From: a virus
IMG/VR virus record: IMGVR_UViG_3300024289_001078
Location: 1-21,319 of that record
Length of the DNA: 21,319 nt
Direction: 5' to 3' (one strand)
Made by a program: the position numbers and the translations under genes. Below the pieces are notes generated by a model. It was not told the DNA's origin. It did not search any database and was given only the letters and a program-made list of their open reading frames with translations. Shown one piece after another: positions 1 to 7,400 of the stretch. Every line of letters starts with the position of its first letter. Position 1 is the stretch's first letter.

Positions 1-981
1 TTATGAACCAATTTTGTACAGTAAACTCGGTAGATTTTTCTTCTGGTGAAGAAGGTGATCGTAGATCTTAAGAGTAGTAGTTGTGCTTTCATGCCCCAGC
101 TTTGCACTAACCACTCTGGGGTCAACTTGGTTCAGCAAAAAAGTTGCGCACGTGTGCCTAAGGTCATGGATCCTGTAACCACCGCACACCTTTTTCCACC
201 AGTCCCTGCGCAAATTGCTTGGGTGCAATCTGGAACCGTGCAAAGACTTGCACAGAGGCTCCCTAGGAAGGCCCTTAAAATCGTTTAATAGCCTGTTTAA
301 TGGTGCAGATAAGGGCAATACCCTATTTGAGCGAGAAGTCTTAACTGGAGTGATTTTAGGGCCTTTATTATTGGGTGCATAAGATTTGCATATTTTTATG
401 CTCTCTCCGTCCCAGTCTTCCCAGTTCAGTGCTAAGACCTCACCAAGTCTTGCACCTGTATCCAGTAGGATACACAGAAGTAAATAGTAATTTGGGTAAT
501 CCTTCTGCGTTCTATGTAGGAGTTCTTGCACCTGCTGTTCAGAAAGTGCAGTTCCCTTCTTGTGCTTATACGCAGTCCTTACATTTGGTGGAAATGGTAT
601 CTCTGCAAATTTACAAAGTACTTTTAACCTCTTTAATGCCCTACTGCTCTTCGCAGCAGTGTATCTACATTGTATATCCTCGATAATGCGCATGATGTTA
701 TCACGGCTTGTTTCTAGGCTTTTCATGCACATTCGCAGTGATGCAATTTCCTGCTGATACCGCACTAATGTTCTTTCCCGCACCTTTAATGTTCCTAGAT
801 ACTGCGTAAGGATAGTACTAAAATCTGATACTACTGGTGCACTAATTACAGAAGGCCGGGCTGTTGGCTTGAATGCCACAGCCTCGGCCTTGGATTTAAA
901 ATACTTGACTAAGGTTTTACCTGATTGCTTCCATGAACATGCCCAACAAAACCTGCTTTTTTGAAAATACACACTTGGCAT
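1..981 (-). CDS. int: Tyrosine site-specific recombinase (phage integrase)
   Basis: Catalyses integration and excision of phage DNA by strand exchange through a 3'-phosphotyrosine intermediate. In the 326-residue product the full catalytic set is visible: R178 (TGARLGEV), a probable K214 (PVKTSRS), H272 and R275 (HDLRHT), H297 (LGHEST) and nucleophile Y307 (LKIYDH). Residues about 50-130 fit the core-binding SAM-like domain. The N-terminus carries C12 and C15 in a short basic segment that may be a small arm-binding or zinc-like element. The frame is open to an ATG at 1110, but the ATG at 981 is preferred: it has a strong AAGGAGGTG five bases upstream, while the longer start would run 100 bases into the acetyltransferase gene. 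The stop is the first codon of the window, so any attachment site downstream of int is just outside. Last gene of the co-directional run. Family assignment is very secure; temperate lifestyle is inferred. Confidence 0.96.
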   Translation of the reverse strand: MPSVYFQKSRFCWACSWKQSGKTLVKYFKSKAEAVAFKPTARPSVISAPVVSDFSTILTQYLGTLKVRERTLVRYQQEIASLRMCMKSLETSRDNIMRIIEDIQCRYTAAKSSRALKRLKVLCKFAEIPFPPNVRTAYKHKKGTALSEQQVQELLHRTQKDYPNYYLLLCILLDTGARLGEVLALNWEDWDGESIKICKSYAPNNKGPKITPVKTSRSNRVLPLSAPLNRLLNDFKGLPREPLCKSLHGSRLHPSNLRRDWWKKVCGGYRIHDLRHTCATFLLNQVDPRVVSAKLGHESTTTTLKIYDHLLHQKKNLPSLLYKIGS

Positions 982-985
982 GATG

Positions 986-994
986 CACCTCCTT
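986..994 (-). promoter_or_regulatory. Shine-Dalgarno site deciding the integrase start
   Basis: The minus strand reads AAGGAGGTG, then CATC, then ATG at 981. This is close to the perfect anti-16S complement with good spacing and is the main reason for choosing the 326-residue integrase over the longer frame. Confidence 0.85.
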
Positions 995-1010
995 GCGGGG
1001 GCGCACATAG

Positions 1011-1439
1011 TCAAAGGTCGATTCTCATGCAAGTCCCATTCTGGTAAAATCCAAACTTCTCGTAAAAGCTTGTTAGTGCAGAATCGCAGTCTAGGATTAC
1101 CTTGAAACATCCTCTAATTTGAGCAATTGTAAGGCAGTACCGCACAAGCTCTTTTGCTATACCCTTACCCCGAAACTCTGGCAAAACTGCAACATCGTCT
1201 ATGATTGCGTAAGGGTAACGAAATTGCAATTTATCCAGTATATACAGGGTTGCAGTACCTACTGGCACTCCATCCTCCAACCAGACAAAAGTGGGAGAGC
1301 AACCACCATAGTTTCTCTCCCGCAATATGTTTTCCCGCTCTTTGCAATTAGTGTAAACAGGTCCTAATTGCTCCAAGAGCTTGTCGTAAGATTCAAGATC
1401 ACATTGGTCCAGCCGTCTGATTTTTGCAAGATTGAACAA
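1011..1439 (-). CDS. GNAT acetyltransferase resembling glucosamine-6-phosphate N-acetyltransferase (GNA1 type)
   Basis: A 142-residue single-domain GNAT protein that should use acetyl-CoA. The acetyl-CoA loop is VLPEFRGKGIAKEL (R90-G91-K92-G93), preceded by strand IIDDVAV. The C-terminal part, CFKVILDCDSALTSFYEKFGF (residues 111-131), matches the GNA1 signature pattern CYKIILDC...FYEKCGF closely, and the length fits GNA1 (about 150-160). GNA1 makes N-acetylglucosamine-6-phosphate for the UDP-GlcNAc pathway in eukaryotes; most bacteria use GlmU instead. The start codon is TTG at 1439, with AGGGAGG six bases upstream and no internal ATG until the C-terminus. It overlaps the end of the exonuclease gene by 41 bases and ends 29 bases before int. 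GNAT membership is certain; the substrate is inferred from motif resemblance and could instead be another amino sugar or a small metabolite. Confidence 0.88.
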   Translation of the reverse strand: MFNLAKIRRLDQCDLESYDKLLEQLGPVYTNCKERENILRERNYGGCSPTFVWLEDGVPVGTATLYILDKLQFRYPYAIIDDVAVLPEFRGKGIAKELVRYCLTIAQIRGCFKVILDCDSALTSFYEKFGFYQNGTCMRIDL

Positions 1440-2001
1440 ATTCTGCCTCCCTTACAATCAACTCCTTGATGTACCCTGTGTTAGGAAGCATTTCCACCAA
1501 GCAAATCCTTTCATGAGGTTTGAACTTTGGAGCATCTGAATAGGACACGTAGTGCGCTATCTTTGCACCTGTCACACCCAGTTGGTGTTGCAGTTGAGGA
1601 TAGTAGTACTTTGGAACCCATCCACGGAGAGCTTCACTGTGTGCTCTATCATTGGGACATTTGATTTCCAGAATTACATTTCCGCACTCGGATAGTCCAT
1701 CCAGTGATGCACGGAACCATGGGAACTGGATGTGCTCAACGCACACTGGGGTCATTTGCAATCCGGTTAGCTCTTCGTACATTTGGCGCACAATTGGCTC
1801 AAGTCTTTTACCTCTCGCCATGCGCTCATTTTCGTACTCCTCCTGAGCTTCACCAACTTTCTTTTGGCGCAGTTCGGAAGGTTTGCACCATGGATTGCAA
1901 CCCATGATTACTGCACTGTCAGAACCACCAACCCCCTGCCTTCTCCATTCCAGCCACTCTGATCCGCTTTGGTCCATAGTCACCAATTTGTATTGGCTCA
2001 T
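1399..2001 (-). CDS. YqaJ-type viral recombination exonuclease (lambda exonuclease fold)
   Basis: Probable 5'-3' dsDNA exonuclease of the YqaJ/lambda-exo PD-(D/E)XK family, which produces 3' tails for single-strand annealing in phage recombination. The 200-residue product shows the family motifs in order: GVGGSD (about 24-28), the ARGKRLEP helix with E68, SLDGL with D101, LEIKCP with E112 and K114, and the Y..QLQHQL helix near 134-141. The ATG at 2010 has its only purine-rich site directly abutting it, whereas the ATG at 2001 has AGAGG nine bases upstream, so the shorter start is chosen. It overlaps the small gene upstream (83 bases) and the acetyltransferase downstream. No partner annealase (Erf, RecT or Redbeta) is visible in the window. 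Confidence 0.92.
   Translation of the reverse strand: MSQYKLVTMDQSGSEWLEWRRQGVGGSDSAVIMGCNPWCKPSELRQKKVGEAQEEYENERMARGKRLEPIVRQMYEELTGLQMTPVCVEHIQFPWFRASLDGLSECGNVILEIKCPNDRAHSEALRGWVPKYYYPQLQHQLGVTGAKIAHYVSYSDAPKFKPHERICLVEMLPNTGYIKELIVREAEFVQSCKNQTAGPM
1446..1452 (-). promoter_or_regulatory. Shine-Dalgarno site for the TTG-started acetyltransferase
   Basis: The minus strand reads AGGGAGG, then CAGAAT, then TTG at 1439. The strong site supports use of the rare TTG start. It lies inside the coding sequence of the upstream exonuclease gene. Confidence 0.75.
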
Positions 2002-2191
2002 TCTTTGCATCCTCTGGGTGGTGCAATGGAAGTCCCAACTCCACCCTTATTTGCATTACCCTGATTTTCTCAGGGGATCCGGGTGGAAATTGTGTGGGTA
2101 GGCTAGGGTCTATTTTATCACCCCAGTCATAGATCTGCCTAGTAGAAATACCGGGGGAATCTTTAGATTCCCCCTGTAATTTACGCAACAT
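1919..2191 (-). CDS. Small conserved-looking phage protein of unknown function (90 aa)
   Basis: A 90-residue product without membrane segments or a catalytic motif. The central part, FPPGSPEKIRVMQIRVELG followed by LPLHHPEDA, resembles a short 'GSxEKIxVMxxRxxxGLPLFHPxD' motif that I associate with small planctomycete proteins; this is memory, not a search. The N-terminal ISTRQIYDWGD has a helix-turn-helix flavour but is too short to call. It starts inside the end of the preceding 53-residue gene (11-base overlap) and runs 83 bases into the exonuclease gene in another frame. The overlap, codon usage like its neighbours and the recognisable motif make it likely real. It may regulate or accompany the recombination genes. 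Confidence 0.72.
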   Translation of the reverse strand: MLRKLQGESKDSPGISTRQIYDWGDKIDPSLPTQFPPGSPEKIRVMQIRVELGLPLHHPEDAKNEPIQIGDYGPKRIRVAGMEKAGGWWF

Positions 2192-2342
2192 TTTTTAGTG
2201 CATTCCTAATGCCAACAGCAGCAAGTGCACCCAGAAAGCTTTGCACTGCCTGCTCAACCTGTCCTTGGGAAAACTGATAAAGTGCAAGTCCAAACAGCCC
2301 AGCAGCAGCAAGATAAGTTTTATACCCATTGAGTAAATTCAT
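2181..2342 (-). CDS. Small hydrophobic membrane protein, holin-like (53 aa)
   Basis: A 53-residue ORF that begins MNLLNGYKTYLAAAG and ends IRNALKNVA. One hydrophobic helix spans about residues 9-22; a second amphipathic or weakly hydrophobic helix rich in Ala, Gly, Leu and Val spans about 33-47. This size and composition are typical of small phage membrane proteins near lysis genes; 'LNGYKTY(I/L)xAAG' is a start I recall from many phage small membrane proteins. The start is supported by AGGGGGA ahead of the ATG, embedded in the end of the upstream gene two bases away. The stop overlaps the next start by 11 bases. Holin or holin-accessory function is inferred from size and place only. Confidence 0.75.
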   Translation of the reverse strand: MNLLNGYKTYLAAAGLFGLALYQFSQGQVEQAVQSFLGALAAVGIRNALKNVA

Positions 2343-2344
2343 GG

Positions 2345-2533
2345 TTATCCCCCTATTAGTTTTTTAAGTTCTTCGTCCACATTTACTTCCTTGCTCTGTT
2401 TGTCTCTTTCCTTGAGCCTCTGTCGCACAAGTGCAATCAGTGGATGATCTGCTGGCCTACTCTTTTCCGCAAAGAGGTAACCGCACACCGCACCCACCAA
2501 AGCGGTAACAAGTGTGGTGGTATCAAAATTCAT
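2345..2533 (-). CDS. Small single-pass membrane protein with basic cytoplasmic tail (62 aa)
   Basis: The product starts MNFDTTTLVTALVGAV; residues about 7-22 form one transmembrane helix (LVTALVGAVCGYLFA). A charged, helical tail rich in Lys, Arg, Glu and Gln follows and ends KKLIGG. The frame is open to an ATG at 2566, but AGGAGGG at 2540-2546, seven bases upstream, fixes the start at 2533. It overlaps the stop of the upstream gene by 11 bases. One N-terminal helix followed by a charged tail fits a holin accessory, an antiholin or an inner-membrane spanin-like subunit, but no diagnostic motif is present. Confidence 0.78.
   Translation of the reverse strand: MNFDTTTLVTALVGAVCGYLFAEKSRPADHPLIALVRQRLKERDKQSKEVNVDEELKKLIGG
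2348..2354 (-). promoter_or_regulatory. Embedded Shine-Dalgarno site AGGGGGA for the 53-aa gene
   Basis: This site lies over the last codons (Ile-Gly-Gly-stop) of the upstream 62-residue gene and sits five bases before the ATG at 2342. The same arrangement occurs before the genes starting at 3122 and 16868. Confidence 0.7.
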
Positions 2534-3122
2534 CTTTATCCCTCCTAAAAATAACCAGAAGTGCAAAACAAATCATAAAACCACCGAACAGCAACGATGT
2601 ACTCAGCAGAGTACGCCGTAGATCTGGATCACCGTCCCTTCTGTAGTTGGGGTCGGCCTTCCTTAGTGCACCAGCCAATCCAACTGCACCATCGGAATAG
2701 TCGTCCTGTCTGTGAACCACCTTCCCATTAGGTAACTGCACGTAGATGGTTGGAGTTCCTGCTGTGTGGAACCCAACACCTTGCACAGCCCAGTGGTCAG
2801 GTGCGTAATCCTGTACAACAATGTGATCTCTTAATATTTCAAACTCAGGGTTAATTTTGATATCGTTGAGCACAATTTTGCGTTGCTCTTCAGTACCAAT
2901 AATTGTTACCCGCAGATGTGTGGAATCGTCAGGCACTCCACTAACTTTCTGTGTTGCAGTTCCCTTGGAAACCTGCGCACCATTGAAGAAGTACCTTTCG
3001 CCACGTTCAATCTTGGAAAGATCCACACCGTAGTTGCTTATCCTTCGCATCTCTGCAATTGGATCCTCATCAGGAATTTGCTCCTGTCCGCAGAGTAATA
3101 AAAGAATGCTTAATAAATTCAT
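2523..3122 (-). CDS. Membrane-anchored protein with probable thioredoxin-like fold lacking CxxC (199 aa)
   Basis: The product has a hydrophobic N-terminus (MNLLSILLLLCG, a signal peptide or short anchor), a soluble domain and a C-terminal transmembrane helix (LLSTSLLFGGFMICFALLVIF) followed by a charged FRRDKDEF tail. The middle shows strand LRVTIIG, a helix, a second strand, then GTPTIYVQLPNGKVVHRQDDY. The TPT step before a strand and a 'dGkv' turn look like the cis-Pro region of thioredoxin folds, but there is no CxxC, so redox activity is not expected. The start at 3122 is set by AGGGGG upstream; the frame is open to 3179 but that would overlap the peptidase gene. It lies between the candidate endolysin and two small membrane proteins, suggesting an envelope role in lysis. 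The fold is inference. Confidence 0.75.
   Translation of the reverse strand: MNLLSILLLLCGQEQIPDEDPIAEMRRISNYGVDLSKIERGERYFFNGAQVSKGTATQKVSGVPDDSTHLRVTIIGTEEQRKIVLNDIKINPEFEILRDHIVVQDYAPDHWAVQGVGFHTAGTPTIYVQLPNGKVVHRQDDYSDGAVGLAGALRKADPNYRRDGDPDLRRTLLSTSLLFGGFMICFALLVIFRRDKDEF
2540..2546 (-). promoter_or_regulatory. Shine-Dalgarno site AGGAGGG for the 62-aa membrane protein
   Basis: A strong site seven bases before ATG 2533. It decides between this start and the longer frame from 2566, and lies in the last codons of the upstream gene. Confidence 0.75.
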
Positions 3123-3124
3123 AA

Positions 3125-3937
3125 CTAACCCCCTATTGGTGGTGGAGGCGGAGGTGGTGCAATCCACACGACTGCCCATCCTGTACCACCATCAGTCCAC
3201 CTTGATTTAAAGTCCTCAGTGCTCATCCAAATGATTTCCCCCGGAGTTCCATTGTTGTCCCATATACCAGCAACACTGTCGTCTAAGTGGCACAGGCACA
3301 CCATGTGCGCAATGGTTCCGCTGTACCTGACCTTGTCACGTCCTGCATATGTCACAGCAGGAAACCTTCCCGTGCGTAGCGCAGTCTTCAACAAACTCAG
3401 GTCTGTGCCCTCGTATTGCACGTAGTCAAACCCTTGTCCTAATTTTTTGAAGTACTCCTGCAATTGTCGATCAACCTTGCTTGGGTAACCACCACCGGGT
3501 TGTTTTGCACACCAGTCTCGCAGTCCTCGCAGTGATTCAATATTTTGCCAGCGTGCTGCCATTTCAATGCTGCTCATCACGCACATACCTGCACCATCCA
3601 CATGGGATCCAATGTTTGAAATGTGCTGCGATAGTGGGAAATCAATTTGCACTGGTGAGTTGTTTGGTGCAATCTTACCACCCAGTGTTATTCCCTCAAC
3701 TGAGGGTTGGGCGGGATTACCCCATGGTCTTTTTGGTTTGGGTTTGTCAGGTGGTGCAGGTTTTGGGGTTGGGCATTTCCCATCCTTGCACGGATCGCAT
3801 TTGCAAGGGTCGCAATTGCAGTCTTTGCACTTAACCCTCACCTTGGAAAGTATGTCCAACGAAGGAAGTGTTGGAATCACTTCCTTCGTCACCATGAATA
3901 CACCAACTAGAAGAATAGGTATTGCAAGTTTTTTCAT
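3125..3937 (-). CDS. Secreted or anchored papain-like (C39-like) cysteine peptidase, candidate endolysin
   Basis: A 270-residue protein in five parts: N-terminal signal or anchor (MKKLAIPILLVGVFMVT), a Cys-rich tract (residues 37-55, seven cysteines, CxxCxCxxCxCxxCxxxxC), a Pro/Lys linker (56-72), a peptidase-like domain (about 85-260) and a C-terminal PPPPPPPIGG. The likely catalytic residues are C119 (GAGMCVMSS), H211 (TIAHMVCL) and N228 or D227 (IWDNNGTPGE), the Cys-His-Asn order of papain-like and C39-like folds. In the lysis-like position it could cleave envelope peptides during host exit. The start at 3937 has GAGGAG seven bases upstream and overlaps the upstream stop as ATGA. Cysteine-peptidase fold is likely; the lytic role is inferred from context. 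It could instead be a virion or secreted protease. Confidence 0.8.
   Translation of the reverse strand: MKKLAIPILLVGVFMVTKEVIPTLPSLDILSKVRVKCKDCNCDPCKCDPCKDGKCPTPKPAPPDKPKPKRPWGNPAQPSVEGITLGGKIAPNNSPVQIDFPLSQHISNIGSHVDGAGMCVMSSIEMAARWQNIESLRGLRDWCAKQPGGGYPSKVDRQLQEYFKKLGQGFDYVQYEGTDLSLLKTALRTGRFPAVTYAGRDKVRYSGTIAHMVCLCHLDDSVAGIWDNNGTPGEIIWMSTEDFKSRWTDGGTGWAVVWIAPPPPPPPIGG
3129..3134 (-). promoter_or_regulatory. Embedded Shine-Dalgarno site AGGGGG for the 199-aa gene
   Basis: AGGGGG then TTAGTT then ATG at 3122. It lies over the Ile-Gly-Gly-stop end of the peptidase gene, which is read in the same direction. Confidence 0.7.
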
Positions 3938-4101
3938 CTGGTAACTCCTCTATTGGTCAAAATAAAAACAACAAAGAAGATTAAACCTGTCAATGCTGCA
4001 CCATCCCTGAATCCCTGCCAGTACAGGCGTTCAATAATCATGCGCACTGGAATAAGGATGTCATCCAGCAACTCAATCGGTGGCATTTCCTGTGGATTCA
4101 T
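3934..4101 (-). CDS. Small membrane protein with one C-terminal transmembrane helix (55 aa)
   Basis: A 55-residue ORF starting MNPQEMPPIELLDD, with an amphipathic region, then a strongly hydrophobic helix (AALTGLIFFVVFILT) and a short NRGVTR tail. GGAG lies five bases before the ATG. The stop overlaps the peptidase start in ATGA, implying translational coupling. The 5' end overlaps the Cys-rich gene by 29 bases. With its position directly before the candidate endolysin it is a reasonable holin or peptidase-partner candidate; no family is recognised with certainty. Confidence 0.78.
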   Translation of the reverse strand: MNPQEMPPIELLDDILIPVRMIIERLYWQGFRDGAALTGLIFFVVFILTNRGVTR

Positions 4102-4459
4102 ATGCACTCCATTTACCTATGGGACACTTCTCAGTGACCCAGCTAGTTTTAGTCTTTATAAAACAGCCACATACACCGCACCTGTTTTGCTCTTTTAGGA
4201 ACTCACACTCTACGCATGTGCGCATTCTCTGCTGTTGCACTTCTAGTGGAACCCTCTTGCACCCTGCAAATGCCCACTTTGCTGCACTGGTGATCAGGCT
4301 TTTAGCCTGCTCACCTGCTGGTGGCAGTTCCACCTTGGTGTCTTCATCCCAAGCTTTGCGAACTCTGTCGTTGTGGTGGTAATACCAACACAGTTGGCAC
4401 TGTGTGGAGTCCCAAGTGCTGTTGGGTATCACATTGTCACAGGCACAGGGCCTAGGCAT
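4073..4459 (-). CDS. Cys-rich, double zinc-ribbon-like phage protein (128 aa)
   Basis: The product has two cysteine groups. The N-terminal one is C5, C7, C21 and C24 with nearby H28 and H29. The C-terminal one is C82-x2-C85, C94-x2-C97-x-C99 and C112, ending CPIGKW. The second, 'CxxC...rCGxCGCfixxK...CPxgkW', is a recurrent motif of small phage and bacterial proteins of unknown role and probably binds zinc. Between them lies an Ala-rich helix (KSLITSAAKWAFAGC). GAGG lies six bases before the ATG at 4459. It overlaps the end of the TIG fibre gene by eight bases. No membrane helix. Position between fibre and lysis genes gives no clear function; tail-fibre assembly or host take-over are possibilities, unproven. 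Confidence 0.82.
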   Translation of the reverse strand: MPRPCACDNVIPNSTWDSTQCQLCWYYHHNDRVRKAWDEDTKVELPPAGEQAKSLITSAAKWAFAGCKRVPLEVQQQRMRTCVECEFLKEQNRCGVCGCFIKTKTSWVTEKCPIGKWSAYESTGNATD

Positions 4460-7400
4460 TGCAAACCTCAGTCATTTGCAGGTTTTCTACAGGTGTTTCC
4501 GTAACAGTGAATGCAGTTGTTGGGAAAGACGAACTTGTATACACAAGAGGTAGTGTGGAGTAGTTTGCAAGAAATGAATTTAGGTCAGAGAATGCAGTAA
4601 TGTCTGTGGTGGATACCCTACCATTTTCAAACTCAGTACCGCACATAATAGAGTACAAATCGTTTTTCCCGTAGTGCCCTACAAACATTCCATTGCCATC
4701 ATCGTCCCCAGTCGTAGATTCAAGGTCGCCCATAATTAATGGGTAATCAAAGACACCATCCCTTGCCATAAATGCACTTTTAATAGTTGGATTAATTTGC
4801 AAAGAGTTCCAAAAATAACCCGTGGTAAAATTAATCTTGTTGTTGCCGTTTAATTGTGGATCTGCAACAACGGAATACTGACTAAATCCACTTTTATTAA
4901 CTGTCGGATGATAACCTTTGAAAAAGTCATAATGTGTGGGGGATGTTGGATGCAACTGGAATCTATAATTCCAGTCTAATGATGGATCTGCTGCAATATC
5001 GTGCTGCATTAAAGATCTTACAGAAGTTTCCCCAACGTATTCTGTAAGGTTTGTGGGTTTTAATTTCTTAACAAGAATTTCCTCTCTTAGTCGCCACGCA
5101 CCATTTGTAGATGCACCATAATAAGCAATATTCGCATAGTTTTTTGAGCTTGAGAAAAACACATACAGTGCTCCATTAAATAAAGTAATTTTAGGTTCAT
5201 ATAAACTTCCACCGTTTATGAATTCCACGAGTGGGTTGTATGCATAACCTCCCGGCATATGAATTGCTTTAAAAAAGAAAGCATCTGTTGTAAAATTATT
5301 AACGTATCCGTTTGGTTCTGCAATTACAGGAGGAGAACTAATTTTTCTTGAAAACTGCAAAGCAAGGTTTTTTGAATACTTTTTTACAACTCCTACAAAA
5401 TGTCTCTGGGTTTGTCCCCCTACTATAACCACATCGCCTGATGACAGCATTCCAACAACAAACCTTGCAGGTACTTTGAATCCCCTATGAAGGTTATTTA
5501 CAGCAATTTCCCCAAAATTTGGGTCTGATGCATGGTCGTACCCAACTGCATATACTGAATCCCCACTGACGTAAATATCACTAATATGGCAATTTGTATT
5601 ATTCCTCGGACCCTTTACCTCAATGTAAGACATAACTCCTGTTTGCAAATTAATCTTTGCAATAATGCTCCTGCAATTCTCTATTGCTTGCCAGCTATCT
5701 GGGTAACCCGCAGATGTTGTAAGCTTACCATTACTTTCCGATAAAAGTGCGTAAAGGTTAGGGTAGTCTGGAACAACTTTTAGTACATCAACCCTTTCTG
5801 TAAAACCTGCGGAAGACCAATCAAACTTGTAAAACTTCTTTGCAGCGTTCTCCACAGAAGGCCAGAATTTTTGCCATTCCCCATTATTGGAAAACCAACC
5901 AGCAGTAGCCCTTGTCCACTCAGCACTGTCTGATAAACCATCATGCCTTGTAACAGGTTTTGCAAAATAGATGTCGTTTGCCTTTTCCCAAGTTGAACTG
6001 TTTTCAAAGTAAAGGTTTGCGCCAACAAGAGTGTTTACAGGAGTTGTGTTGTTTGAGTAAGGTGCTTGGTAGCTGGATATGGTGGGATAGTTGATGTTTC
6101 GCAAATCAACTTGAAGTTGTATTGCATTATCTTTTGTTACCGTCCCGTATGCGCTAGTTAGTGTAAATTTAACCAATCCTCCAGTGGTTAAATTATTCAT
6201 AAATGGTACGGTAAATGAAACACGTGATGCATCTATTACCGTAAAAGTAGCCTCATACTTTACATTTGGATTGTTTGTGTAGAAAAATTCAATTTTTTGA
6301 GTAGTGTCTAAACCACCTCCCCAAATGACATATTGTCTTTCACTATCTAAATATGGAACAGAGTTATTCTCGGTTCCGTTTGCGTCCTTGTAAATACCTA
6401 CCCCATAAAGAGTGGGAGAATAATTCCTTGTAAAGTTTGAAGTAGATGTCGCAGTACCACCATTGGTGGTTACGGAAATAGGACCTGTGACTGCGCCAGA
6501 AGGCACAAATGCACGAATTGTGGTTGGCGTAACATCTGTAAAAGTAGCGGTCCAATTTCCAAAAGATACTCTACCTACAACCGGGGTTTGATTGTCCACA
6601 GCACTAACAAAATTAGTACCTGTAATAATAACTTCTGCTCCACTAAGTCCGCTAGTGGGTGTAAAACTGGATACGGTTGGAGCAGGCTGTAAAGTAAAAT
6701 TACCAACTGATGTTACTGTCCCAGCGGGAGAGGTTAATTCTATTTTACCACTGGTTGTTTGTTCATTAATAGATATAAAAATAGTATTGTTACTGGTAGT
6801 ACTTTTAGAAAATTGGTGCCCAACGCCATTAATTTTTACAGAGGTTGTGTCAAGTACGTTTTGCCCGAAAATTGTAATATATGAATTACTAGAACCTGTC
6901 CAAAGCTGGGGCGTTTCTGAAATTATAATTGGTTTGTAAAATAGATTTGAAGAGCTTATGTTATTTGGGTTACTGTATTGTTGCCCATATTCTAATGTAC
7001 GGTGATTATATTTTAAAATTGCTCTAAATGTCTTAACATCTTGAGGATTAGTAAATATAAATGTTTTCTTGTTTGGGCTATCGGGAGAAAACCCGGCAAT
7101 TCCAGCACTACGGAGTATTTCATATCCTTCAGCACCAATTGACCAAATTTGATAGTGACCATTAATATCTCTATTTGAGGATATTGTAATAGTTTCACCA
7201 CCACTGGCAGAACCTGTGGTTGGCGAAATAGTTATTGTGGGTTTATATACTGGAATTATTGTGAATAAAGTTCTCTGCTCAGAATAAAGAGTTCTTAGGG
7301 GATAATACAGGCTTACTCCATAAGATCCCGCATTAATCCAACCGGTTCCAGTATCCCCTACAGTAAATGGATTAATTATATTTGCTTCATTATAATAGCT

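Noticed and set aside
982-1010. Promoter or terminator between acetyltransferase and integrase
   Set aside because: The 29-base gap is filled mostly by the integrase ribosome site and shows no clear hairpin with a T run or -10/-35 pair.
1-1110. Longer integrase starting at 1110
   Set aside because: The extra 43 residues overlap the acetyltransferase gene; the strong AAGGAGGTG site fixes the start at 981.
2523-3122. Lipoprotein signal in MNLLSILLLLCG
   Set aside because: The residue before Cys is Leu, not Gly/Ala/Ser, so the lipobox is poor; treated as a plain hydrophobic N-terminus.
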